The position numbers were made by a program, and so were the translations under genes. Below, in pieces: positions 8,982 to 16,492 of a stretch of 64,000 nucleotides of DNA. The notes beneath the pieces were generated by a model. It was not told the DNA's origin. It did no database searches and saw nothing but the letters and a program-made list of their open reading frames with translations. The DNA comes from Egaibacter danicus (GTDB lineage: Bacteria > Pseudomonadota > Gammaproteobacteria > Burkholderiales > Burkholderiaceae_C), in NCBI GenBank assembly GCA_016707075.1, contig JADJII010000005.1:352547-416546 (forward strand), written 5' to 3'. Numbering within the stretch: the stretch's first letter is position 1; each line of letters starts with the position of its first letter.

Positions 8982-10040
8982 TTATGAATGGGAATGTTGG
9001 TGGTGTATGTCGGGCGCGTGCGGGTGGCGGTGCTTCAACGCACCATGCGGGTGCGGGTGGGTGTGGGGCTCCACCCCGTCCCACTCGAATTCATGCATGT
9101 GCTGGTGATGGCTGTCGTGCCGGTGCGGATGGGCATGGGACATGGGCAAGTGCTCGTGTTCATGCTGGTGTTTTTCGGTGAGGTGCAGCCACACACCGAC
9201 GGCCATCAGCGCCGCAGCGAACCAGAAGGCCGGGCTCGTGGGCTCTCCAAACACGGCAATCGAGATGGCGGCCCCCACAAACGGAGCGGTTGAAAAATAA
9301 GCGCCTGTGCGGGCAGTGCCCAGCCCGCGCAACGCCAAAACGAAAAGCACCAGACTCAGTCCATAACCCAGAAAACCAACCAACAACGCGGCAGACAGCA
9401 CGCCACCCGTCGGCCAGGCAGCGCCCAGAGCGAGCCCAAGACCGGTGTTGACACCCCCGGCTACCAGGCCTTTGCTGCCGGCAATGAACAGCGCATCGGA
9501 CGCCGAAACCTTGCGCGTGAGGTTGTTATCAATGGCCCAGGCCAGGCACGCGCCCGCCAAGGCCAACGGACCGATGCCGAAAGCGGATGCTTCGCCACCC
9601 GGCCACGCCAGCACCGCACCCCCCGCCACAATCATCAACATGCCCAGCACGATGCGCCGGTCGGTACTTTCCCGGAAAACCACCCACGCGAGCACGGCGG
9701 TCAGTACCGACTCCAGATTCAGAAAGAGTGAAGCTGTCGCCGCTGTGCTGTGCGAGAGCCCCACCATCAACGACAGCGGTCCCAGCACACCGCCGAAAGC
9801 GATGGCACCCAGCAGCCAGGGCCATTCGTCGCGGGGTAGCTCTATGGGTTTCCAGCCACGGTCGCGCAGCAAACGCATCAGCGTCAGGCCCAGCCCACTA
9901 CCCAAATAAAGCAATCCTGCCAACAGAAAAGGAGACGCGGTGGCCAGTCCGTCACCAATGAGCTGTTTGGCAAACGGCGTGCTCGCGCCAAACAGGATGG
10001 CCGCGCCCAGAGCGGACAAGGCGGCACGATGCAGTGTGCT
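8982..10040 (-). CDS. DMT-family (EamA) membrane transporter with His-rich C-terminal tail
   Basis: 352 aa from the ATG at 10040 (MSTLHRAALSALGA); the twelve codons further upstream are not family-like. Two EamA repeats give about ten membrane helices (for example PLSLMVGLSHSTAATASLFLN). The final 60 or so residues are extremely rich in His with Asp/Glu (HEHEHLPMSHAHPHRHDSHH and HPHPHGALKHRHPHAP), a pattern seen in metal-ion transporters of other families. It is last in the leftward copper gene set, 120 bases after the Met-rich gene. The substrate cannot be predicted from the fold; the tail suggests metal binding or sensing. RhaT/EamA amino-acid or drug export is the alternative. Confidence 0.8.
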   Translation of the reverse strand, partial: STLHRAALSALGAAILFGASTPFAKQLIGDGLATASPFLLAGLLYLGSGLGLTLMRLLRDRGWKPIELPRDEWPWLLGAIAFGGVLGPLSLMVGLSHSTAATASLFLNLESVLTAVLAWVVFRESTDRRIVLGMLMIVAGGAVLAWPGGEASAFGIGPLALAGACLAWAIDNNLTRKVSASDALFIAGSKGLVAGGVNTGLGLALGAAWPTGGVLSAALLVGFLGYGLSLVLFVLALRGLGTARTGAYFSTAPFVGAAISIAVFGEPTSPAFWFAAALMAVGVWLHLTEKHQHEHEHLPMSHAHPHRHDSHHQHMHEFEWDGVEPHTHPHPHGALKHRHPHAPDIHHQHSHS

Positions 10041-10160
10041 CATGGATTTTGACGTGCTCCCCACCAGCCATACCAAGGCGGTCTCAAGTTGAAGTGCAAC
10101 ACAAGCGGAGTTTATTGGATAACGTCACCGGAGTGGTCATGGTGCACGGTGGATTGCTCC

Positions 10161-10679
10161 TTATTTTGTGGCAGGTACCTGCATGCGATCCATCATCATT
10201 TGCATCATGGATTGCATCATTTCCATAGGCATCTTGCCCATCATGGTGGCGTTGTCGGTGCCGCCCATCATGCCCATTCCCATGCCACCACTGCGCATGT
10301 CTTCCATCATGGTCATGGTTTCCTGCATGGTTTTCATGTTCTCAGGCATCAAGGCCATGCGCTCTTCCGGCGTTTTGGCCGTCATGAATTTTTGATGCAT
10401 GTCTTTCATGGCCTTCATTTGGGAATCCATCTGTCCCATTTTTTCCATGTTCCCCTTGTCCATGGCCGCAGGCTGGGCCTTGGCAGGTGTGGGCTTTACA
10501 GCTGGCTTGGCGGCTGCAGGTTTCGGCGCTGGTTTGGGTGCGGAGGCTGCATCGGCAGGATGGTGGGCCGTATGGTCTTCGGCCTTGATGTCCTGTGCCC
10601 ACACACCGGCGCCTGCGAGCGCGAGCAACAGCGCCATGACCAACCGTGATGGGGAAAAACCAATGGTACGGGATTGCAT
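10161..10679 (-). CDS. Exported Met-rich protein, probable periplasmic copper binder
   Basis: 172 aa from the ATG at 10679. A signal peptide (SRLVMALLLALAGAGVWAQ) is followed by an Ala/Pro/Lys-rich linker and a C-terminal half full of Met, including GGMGMGMMGG and MMQSMMQMMMDRM. Methionine clusters of this kind bind Cu(I) in CopA/PcoE/CopM-like proteins; no named family is recognised with confidence. It lies downstream of the 61-aa membrane protein in the oxidase-like operon and is likely co-induced by copper. Confidence 0.75.
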   Translation of the reverse strand: MQSRTIGFSPSRLVMALLLALAGAGVWAQDIKAEDHTAHHPADAASAPKPAPKPAAAKPAVKPTPAKAQPAAMDKGNMEKMGQMDSQMKAMKDMHQKFMTAKTPEERMALMPENMKTMQETMTMMEDMRSGGMGMGMMGGTDNATMMGKMPMEMMQSMMQMMMDRMQVPATK

Positions 10680-10746
10680 GATGAACTTCCTTTCGATGTC
10701 GAGTTGCCGCCCGGAGCAACGAAGGTGAATGGGGCCATGACTTGCG

Positions 10747-10932
10747 CTACGACTTGCTTCGCACTTCTGTGCGAAGCAACAACAAGCCACCCAGGCCCAT
10801 GAACAGCACGGAGCCGAAGCCCCATACCCATGCGTAGCCGATCATGTCGCCCCAGGGAGCCAGCGCATACAGCAAGCCGAGTACCGCCCAAACCAGGGCC
10901 ATAGGGACGACGAGCCAAAAATCTTCATTCAT
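10747..10932 (-). CDS. Small two-helix membrane protein of the oxidase-like operon
   Basis: 61 aa. Two hydrophobic segments (VPMALVWAVLGLLYALAPWG and a second ending GLGGLLLLRT) separated by a short loop. It starts 23 bases after the oxidase-like subunit I stop, so it is probably co-transcribed. Small helical subunits commonly accompany ba3- and cbb3-type oxidases, so a structural subunit role is the simplest inference. No family was recognised. Confidence 0.65.
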   Translation of the reverse strand: MNEDFWLVVPMALVWAVLGLLYALAPWGDMIGYAWVWGFGSVLFMGLGGLLLLRTEVRSKS

Positions 10933-10955
10933 GGAGAAACTCCTTCAATTCCTGA

Positions 10956-12617
10956 TCAATGGCCGCCGCCACCTGAGGCGCTGATGGGCAAGGACTGCAT
11001 CAGTTCGAACCCAACTGCCGAAAACGCGTACATGGCAGCCACGATCGCCAGGATAGAAACAGGGCCTACCCAGGCTTTTGAACCTGCTTTCACTGCTGTC
11101 CCTCCCCAAGCCACAACCACCTCAGAGACAGAAACTCCGGGCTGGCGTTTAGGCAGAAGGCTTGCGGCAACCCCACCGGCGAACACCAGCAACGCAGCTG
11201 CCATGACACTGCCACCGAGTGCAACTGCCAGCATCAGGCTATGCCACAGCGCCGGAGCCTGCTGCTGGTAGCTAACGTCCATGACCCGGCGTGGTACGCC
11301 CATGTAGCCGGCAGTGATGCCAGCGGCGCCAAACACCAGCAAGCCCGCCAGTGCCAGCCAAGGCATCCAGCGCAGAACATAGGGCTTCCATAGTGGGCGG
11401 CCGCCGATGGCGGGCAAGACCACGGACAGTGCCGCCAGCAGGGTCATGCTCACCGTGCCCACCGTAAAGAAGTGAAAGTAGCCGGGAACAAAGAAGGTGT
11501 CCGATAGCAGTGGAGCGAGTTGCCCCTGTATCAGGACGAACGCAAACACCAGCCCAAAGACCATGCTCAGCACCGACACCCCGATGGCGGACATGGCTGG
11601 ATTTCGCCAGGGCAACAAGCGGATCCAGCCGAATAGACCATGCCCACCGTGGGAACGTGCATGCACTTCCAGCGAGGCCACGATGATCAAGAAGGCGGTC
11701 AAGGTTGGTACGCTGACGAACAGGGACAACATCGAACCGGCCACCTGGACCACCTTGGGCAAGTCGGGCTCCAGGAACATGTGGTACAGCGAAGTCGGTG
11801 GCACGAACACCAGGTACATCGAGAAAACGATCTTCGAGAACCGCTCCCCAAACACCGACTTGACACCTGTCAGAACCTGCACCAGTACGTACCAGAGGAT
11901 CACGGTAGCCATCAGTGGAAGGTAGTGCATGTTGTGGAACACTATGTGCCAGCGTGTGCCGTGGCTGAGCGGAAACGGCCCCACGTCCAGTGCCCACAAA
12001 ACGCCGGGGACGAAGGTGTACAAGGCGGCAAACCCCGTGACGACCAGGAAACCAGCCCAGGCGAACAAGGCAAAGCCCACCGCACTGAGCTTGTCTTGCT
12101 GGCCCTGCCAGCGTGGGCGCAACAGCGTCACGATGGCACTCACTGGCAGCAACATCAGTCCCAGGCCCAACAGGCTGTAGCCCAGATTGAACAGCAACAG
12201 GTCACGTGGGTTGTCGCGCACCAGCTCCGGGGAGCCGTTGTAGAGCAAAGGCGTGCCTGAAACAGAACCCACCATGCTCAGAACCAAGCCCAGTAGCATC
12301 AAGCCAAATGCCAGCCCAGCCAGTGGACGCCAGGCCAGCCCTTTTCCCTGCTCGCATGCGGCCAGGCCCAGCAGCAAAGCGGTCTGTGTGGTGAACAGCC
12401 AGTAAAAAAAGATGCCAACACCATGGACGGTGAGGAAGCGGTAGCCATCGGCAATTCCAACGCTGATCAAACCACCGCGCACCAAGGCGGTGGCCATACC
12501 GGCCAGTACGCCAATGATCAAAGCCAGCAAAGCCACGGCAGCCATGCCTTGGAGAAGTCGGCGGTCTGCTCCCGGCAAACCGGCCAGACGTTGGGGATAG
12601 GTCTTTATGTGTGCCAT
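10956..12617 (-). CDS. Haem-copper oxidase-like subunit I (ba3 type) with altered active-site ligands
   Basis: 553 aa, about 13 membrane helices. It aligns with Thermus ba3 oxidase subunit I over long stretches recalled from that protein (LFVSVPTLTAF, ASLE, GLFGWIR.LPW.NPA, WVPG.FH). Residues at the known ligand positions, with ba3 numbers in brackets: H65 (H72, low-spin haem), H228 (H233, CuB), Y232 (Y237, cross-linked Tyr), Y278 (H282, CuB), H279 (H283, CuB), Y380 (H384, high-spin haem axial ligand), H382 (H386, low-spin haem). The offset shifts only from 7 to 4, so the alignment is firm; codons were checked (TAC at 11784-11786 and at 11478-11480 on the minus strand). Low-spin haem binding should persist, but haem a3 and normal CuB ligation should not. 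It may be an electron-transfer or copper-handling membrane protein rather than an oxidase. It follows the CuA subunit gene by two bases. Confidence 0.85.
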   Translation of the reverse strand: MAHIKTYPQRLAGLPGADRRLLQGMAAVALLALIIGVLAGMATALVRGGLISVGIADGYRFLTVHGVGIFFYWLFTTQTALLLGLAACEQGKGLAWRPLAGLAFGLMLLGLVLSMVGSVSGTPLLYNGSPELVRDNPRDLLLFNLGYSLLGLGLMLLPVSAIVTLLRPRWQGQQDKLSAVGFALFAWAGFLVVTGFAALYTFVPGVLWALDVGPFPLSHGTRWHIVFHNMHYLPLMATVILWYVLVQVLTGVKSVFGERFSKIVFSMYLVFVPPTSLYHMFLEPDLPKVVQVAGSMLSLFVSVPTLTAFLIIVASLEVHARSHGGHGLFGWIRLLPWRNPAMSAIGVSVLSMVFGLVFAFVLIQGQLAPLLSDTFFVPGYFHFFTVGTVSMTLLAALSVVLPAIGGRPLWKPYVLRWMPWLALAGLLVFGAAGITAGYMGVPRRVMDVSYQQQAPALWHSLMLAVALGGSVMAAALLVFAGGVAASLLPKRQPGVSVSEVVVAWGGTAVKAGSKAWVGPVSILAIVAAMYAFSAVGFELMQSLPISASGGGGH

Positions 12618-12619
12618 GC

Positions 12620-13429
12620 TCAGACCACCTCTATCGTTGCTTGCATCAGTTGGTGTGCTTCACCGCAGTAGACCGTGCAGTACATCAGGTAACGCCCAGG
12701 TTTCTGGAATGTGAGTGCGGCTTCGGTGATGCGCCCAGGCTGCAGACGCATCATTCGCCCGGCTTTGCCTAGCTGAATGGATGCACCGTGGGCGATGTCC
12801 ACCGACATCATCCTGAAGCGGTAGGCTTGGCCAGCATCCAGACGCAATACATTGGGCAGGTAGTACCACTTGCCCGCAGTCATCAGCACATCAAGAGGTT
12901 GATCTTTGCCAACGGGCATGTCTATTCCAGCATGGACAGCGTGCACATCCGCGGCAACAGAGGGAGCCGTTGCCCCACCATGCCCGGCATGCGGATTAGA
13001 CTCGGCTGGCATGGCATGGTCTGCGGGCATTGCGGCTGACATGTCGTGCCCGACATGCGGGTTCATGGCAGTTACGCTCTGCTCGTTCATTCTGCGTGGA
13101 TAGACACTACCATCGGGCATGCGGTAGCGCTCGGCAAATTCGGTCGTCAAGCGGCTGAACTCTTCCACAGAATCCCCTTCAGTGGCGGCACCATGGCCTC
13201 CGTGCCCTCCAGAGCCCGTCGTCGGGGCCTCAGGTGCTGCAGCGGCACCGTGTTCCGAGTGGCCACCACCGTTGCTGGACGTGGGATCTTGCGGATGCTC
13301 CAGTCCAAGCAATGCTAAGGGGCTCGGTGCTGCGCCATACGCGGCCCACAAGCCGTACAGGCTGATACCACCGAAGCCACTGGCCGCAATGAAGCCACGG
13401 CGGGTGGTGAAATGGTTTTTCTGCTGCAT
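12620..13429 (-). CDS. Oxidase-like subunit II with intact CuA site and His/Met-rich insert
   Basis: 269 aa. The N-terminus TTRRGFIAASGFG has a Tat-like twin arginine before a hydrophobic segment. Residues about 45-170 are low complexity with many GHGGHG, NPHVGHDM and NPHAGHGG units, a probable metal-binding region absent from ordinary subunit II. The C-terminal cupredoxin domain carries the complete CuA set H214, C251, C255, H259 and M262 in YCTVYCGEAHQLM. It lies just upstream of the subunit I-like gene and 12 bases after the DUF411 gene. CuA normally receives electrons from cytochrome c or a cupredoxin; the operon supplies candidate donors. Confidence 0.87.
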   Translation of the reverse strand: MQQKNHFTTRRGFIAASGFGGISLYGLWAAYGAAPSPLALLGLEHPQDPTSSNGGGHSEHGAAAAPEAPTTGSGGHGGHGAATEGDSVEEFSRLTTEFAERYRMPDGSVYPRRMNEQSVTAMNPHVGHDMSAAMPADHAMPAESNPHAGHGGATAPSVAADVHAVHAGIDMPVGKDQPLDVLMTAGKWYYLPNVLRLDAGQAYRFRMMSVDIAHGASIQLGKAGRMMRLQPGRITEAALTFQKPGRYLMYCTVYCGEAHQLMQATIEVV

Positions 13430-13441
13430 GCTGCAGTCTCC

Positions 13442-13909
13442 TTATGCGTACTTTTGGTAAACCGAGGTTTCACCATTGGGCAGAACCAGCAAGACCGAGT
13501 AAGGGTCTTTGCGGCCCTTGTAGAAAGGGCCATCCATACCGGGCGATCCCACTACCATACCGGGTACTGCCAATCCAATCGCTTGGGGGTTTTCACGCAG
13601 CAGGCGCTGGATTTCACGTACGGGGACATGTCCCTCTATCGCGTAACCACCCACCCACGCGGTATGGCAAGACCCCAGCTTGACCGGGATGCCCAGTTGG
13701 GCCCGCATGGCGTTATTGCCCGTATCGAATACGCGCACAGCAAACCCGGACCGCTCCAAAATGGCAACCCAATCTTTGCAGCAACCGCAACTCGGGTCTT
13801 TCCAGACTTCGACCAAAGGCATTTGCGGCTGGGCGGCCATGCCCGCCATTGGTAGCAAAAGCGCCCCAGCCAGCCATTGACGTCGATTCATTGTCATGGT
13901 TACTTGCAT
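13442..13909 (-). CDS. DUF411 family exported metal-associated protein
   Basis: 155 aa from ATG 13909; ATGs at 13897 and 13891 are alternatives, and the last gives MNRRQWLAGALLLP, a cleaner Tat/Sec signal. The mature part begins with a thioredoxin-like strand followed by DPSCGCCKDW, the Cys motif of DUF411, then VPGMVVGSPGM. DUF411 proteins are common in copper and other metal resistance clusters; no reaction is established. It is the first gene of the leftward set containing the oxidase-like pair, with a possible CopR box about 75-90 bases upstream. Confidence 0.88.
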   Translation of the reverse strand: MQVTMTMNRRQWLAGALLLPMAGMAAQPQMPLVEVWKDPSCGCCKDWVAILERSGFAVRVFDTGNNAMRAQLGIPVKLGSCHTAWVGGYAIEGHVPVREIQRLLRENPQAIGLAVPGMVVGSPGMDGPFYKGRKDPYSVLLVLPNGETSVYQKYA

Positions 13910-13984
13910 CTTCAGGCCCCTGCATCTGGTTAACTTGATATATGCAGTCTATGGGCCGAACACCTCCACCAAGATGACGGCAAG

Positions 13985-14000
13985 GTTACGTTCTTGTCAT
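13985..14000. promoter_or_regulatory. Possible CopR box upstream of the DUF411-oxidase operon
   Basis: GTTACG-TTCT-TGTCAT has the same 6-4-6 layout and the same right half-site as the better box at 17680-17695, but the left half-site is degenerate. It lies upstream of the 13909 start within the 234-base gap 13910-14143. Confidence 0.35.
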
Positions 14001-14143
14001 GTTCACGTTTGACATTGCATGGCAGCAAGCGTCGGTCCTGATTGGCGCAATATCCACGGCACTGAGGACGTCAATGTTTATGGTTGGTATGTACGGCTGA
14101 ATTTGCAGCCACCCAGAAAAGTGAGAAGGCCGGAAATTAAGAA

Positions 14144-14482
14144 TCACTTCACGGGTTGGATGTCAGTCACCGTCATCTGGCCGTTCTCATTCGTGGCCAT
14201 GAACTGGATCTTGGCACCAACGGTGGTCTTGTCCAGCAAGGCCTTGTCCTTGACCACGAAAACCATGGTCATCCCTGGCATATCCATGTGCTTGATTTCA
14301 CCGTGTTTGATGGTGATCTTGCCCGATTCCTTGTCGATCTTGCGGACTTCGCCGTCGGTCATGCCGGGGGCCGTTGCCATGCCCATTTTTCCGGGGGCCA
14401 TAGTCATCTGCGCGAAAACGGCGTTGCCGACAAAGGCCGTGATGGCCAACGCAGTTGTGCTCAAAACCAGTTGTAATTTCAT
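14144..14482 (-). CDS. CusF-like periplasmic copper-binding protein
   Basis: 112 aa with a signal peptide (LVLSTTALAITAFVGNAVFA). The OB-fold CusF core is recognised by KHGEIKHMDMPGMTMVF, where the His and the two Met ligands of CusF are present and the Trp of E. coli CusF is replaced by Met, a common variant of the family. CusF delivers Cu(I)/Ag(I) to an efflux system. It is last in the leftward operon outer-membrane protein / multicopper oxidase / cupredoxin / CusF. Confidence 0.88.
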   Translation of the reverse strand: MKLQLVLSTTALAITAFVGNAVFAQMTMAPGKMGMATAPGMTDGEVRKIDKESGKITIKHGEIKHMDMPGMTMVFVVKDKALLDKTTVGAKIQFMATNENGQMTVTDIQPVK

Positions 14483-14531
14483 AGTGACTCCTTGAGATGT
14501 TGAGGTGAGGTGGTGCTTGCTTAAAGACAGG

Positions 14532-15023
14532 TTACTTGGCTGCGACCTTGACTAGGCCCTTCATGCCAGCGTCGTAATGCCCCACATGCAGACAGGCAAA
14601 GTTCACTGCTCCGGCTTTAGTGAAGCGCCAGATCACTTCACCCTGTTTGCCAGGCTTGAGCGAAATCTTGTTGGCTTCTTCATGCTCCATGTTCGGGAAC
14701 TTCTTCATGACCTCGTAGTGCTCCTTAAGCTCCTTTTCCGTGCCGAGACTGAACTCATGGGGCACCTTGCCGGAGTTCTTGATGACAAAACGAATCGTTT
14801 CGCCTTTCTTGACCGCCATGTCCGAAGGCGTGAACCGCATGCTATCGGCGGCGTCCACTTCGATGGTGCGGGTGACGTTCGCTGCGACGCCGGGTTGACC
14901 GATGGGTGACTCATCATGCCCGCCGGCATGATTTCCACCCGCAACGGCCGCAGCTGTGGCCAAGGCCACAGCTGCAAAAACAAAACCGGCGCGCGAGACG
15001 ACGTTGAACTTGACGGACTTCAT
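14532..15023 (-). CDS. Exported cupredoxin (type 1 copper protein)
   Basis: 163 aa from ATG 15023; the open frame continues upstream but MKSVKFNVVSRAGFVFAAVA is the obvious signal peptide. The mature chain has a His-containing segment (NHAGGHDE) and a plastocyanin/azurin-like domain with the ligands His in VPHEFSLG and Cys/His/Met in ACLHVGHYDAGM. It could accept electrons from, or give them to, the multicopper oxidase upstream or the CuA subunit. Copper-resistance cupredoxins of this kind are often placed beside CopA-type oxidases. Confidence 0.88.
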   Translation of the reverse strand: MKSVKFNVVSRAGFVFAAVALATAAAVAGGNHAGGHDESPIGQPGVAANVTRTIEVDAADSMRFTPSDMAVKKGETIRFVIKNSGKVPHEFSLGTEKELKEHYEVMKKFPNMEHEEANKISLKPGKQGEVIWRFTKAGAVNFACLHVGHYDAGMKGLVKVAAK

Positions 15024-15090
15024 TGGGTTTCTTTCAGGATTTGGTTGGAAAACAGTTGGAAAAACTTGGTTTTGAGGCGGCGTAGTCAAA

Positions 15091-16479
15091 CTAGTGAGAC
15101 ATGCCCTTTGCTGTGGGTTTGATCGCCATGGCGGTTGCCGGCGCAGTGTCGCTGTTGGCAGCTGGGCGCGGTGTCGGCGGGAGCGCTCCGTTCCATTCGT
15201 AAGCCACGGTGCCTTCAGGGAACTTGTAGGGGCCCGGGTCCTTGTAGTCGCCAGGTTTCTGGTCCTTGCGGACTTTGAAGACTGTGAACATCCCACCCAT
15301 CTCCAGTGGGCCGAATTGACCGGTGCCGGTCATCATAGGTGCCGTGTTGTCGGGAATGGGCATCTGCATCTCGCCCATGTCGGCCATGCCACGCTCACCC
15401 ATCAGCATGTAGTCGGGTGCGACCTTCTGGATCTTCTTGACCAGGCCGCGGTGGTCCACGCCGATCATAGTTGGTACGTCATGCCCCATGGCATTCATGG
15501 TGTGGTGGCTCTTGTGGCAGTGCATGGCCCAGTCGCCCACTTCGTCGGCGATCAACTCGATCTGGCGCATCTGGCCCACCGCCACATCCGTGGTGACCTC
15601 GTACCAGCGGGTGCTGGGCGGGGTCGGACCGCCGTCCGTGCCCGTGACTAGAAACTCGTGCCCATGCAGGTGGATTGGGTGGTTGGTCATGGTGAGGTTG
15701 CCCACCCGGATGCGCACCCGGTCATTTAATCGCACATTCAGCGTGTCGATGGCCGGGAACACGCGGCTGTTCCAGCACCAGATGTTGAAGTCCGTCATGG
15801 TGTTGATCTTGGGAGTCTTGCTGCCGGGCTCAACATCAAATGCGTTGAGCAAAAAGCAGAAATCCCGGTCCACCTCGCTGATGTGGGGGTGCTTGGTCTT
15901 GGGGTGAGTCACCCACATGCCCATCATGCCCATGGCCATTTGCACCATTTCATCGGCGTGCGGGTGGTACATGAAGGTTCCGGGGCGGCGCGCTTCGAAT
16001 TCGTAGACATAGGTCTTGCCCACGGGAATGGCCCGCTGGTTCAAACCGCCCACACCGTCCATACCGCTGGGCAGACGCTGACCGTGCCAGTGAATGGTGG
16101 TGTGTTCGGGCAACTTGTTGGTCACGAAAATGCGGACACGGTCGCCTTCGACCACTTCGATGGTGGGTCCCGGGCTCTGGCCGTTGTAACCCCACATGTT
16201 CACCTTGAAGCCCGGCGAGACCTCGCGCACCACGGGCTCGGCCACCAGATGGAATTCCTTGACCCCGTTGTTCATGCGCCAGGGCAAGGTCCACCCGTTA
16301 AGCGTAACCACCGGGTTGTAGGGCCTTCCTGTCGATGGAACGAGCGGAGGTGCGGTATCAACGGATGTCTGAATGACCGGCTCTGGCAAAGCAGCCAAGG
16401 CGGAGCGGGCCACTGCCAGGCCGGCCACGGATACGGCGGCGCCTGCAAAAAATTGTCGTCTGGAGTTGGTGTTTGTCAT
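15091..16479 (-). CDS. Tat-exported multicopper oxidase
   Basis: 462 aa from ATG 16479, giving the twin-arginine leader TNSRRQFFAGAAVSVAG. All four copper-binding blocks are present: H130-W-H132-G, H172-P-H174, NHPIHLHGHEF (H267, H270, H272) and HCHKSHHTMNAM (H320, C321, H322, H326, M331). Met-rich patches (MAMGMMGMW, MADMGEMQMP) resemble copper-tolerance oxidases such as CopA/CueO that oxidise Cu(I) in the periplasm. It is 13 bases downstream of the outer-membrane protein gene and 67 bases upstream of the cupredoxin gene. Confidence 0.93.
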   Translation of the reverse strand: MTNTNSRRQFFAGAAVSVAGLAVARSALAALPEPVIQTSVDTAPPLVPSTGRPYNPVVTLNGWTLPWRMNNGVKEFHLVAEPVVREVSPGFKVNMWGYNGQSPGPTIEVVEGDRVRIFVTNKLPEHTTIHWHGQRLPSGMDGVGGLNQRAIPVGKTYVYEFEARRPGTFMYHPHADEMVQMAMGMMGMWVTHPKTKHPHISEVDRDFCFLLNAFDVEPGSKTPKINTMTDFNIWCWNSRVFPAIDTLNVRLNDRVRIRVGNLTMTNHPIHLHGHEFLVTGTDGGPTPPSTRWYEVTTDVAVGQMRQIELIADEVGDWAMHCHKSHHTMNAMGHDVPTMIGVDHRGLVKKIQKVAPDYMLMGERGMADMGEMQMPIPDNTAPMMTGTGQFGPLEMGGMFTVFKVRKDQKPGDYKDPGPYKFPEGTVAYEWNGALPPTPRPAANSDTAPATAMAIKPTAKGMSH

Positions 16480-16492
16480 GAATTTTGTCCTT

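Noticed and set aside
10956..12617. Nitric oxide reductase (NorB) identity for the oxidase-like subunit I
   Set aside because: Sequence blocks match ba3-type oxidases, the CuA partner is present, and NorB-specific glutamates near the FeB site are not seen.
14532..15296. 254-codon version of the cupredoxin gene
   Set aside because: The first 91 codons overlap the multicopper oxidase gene in another frame; the signal peptide begins at 15023.
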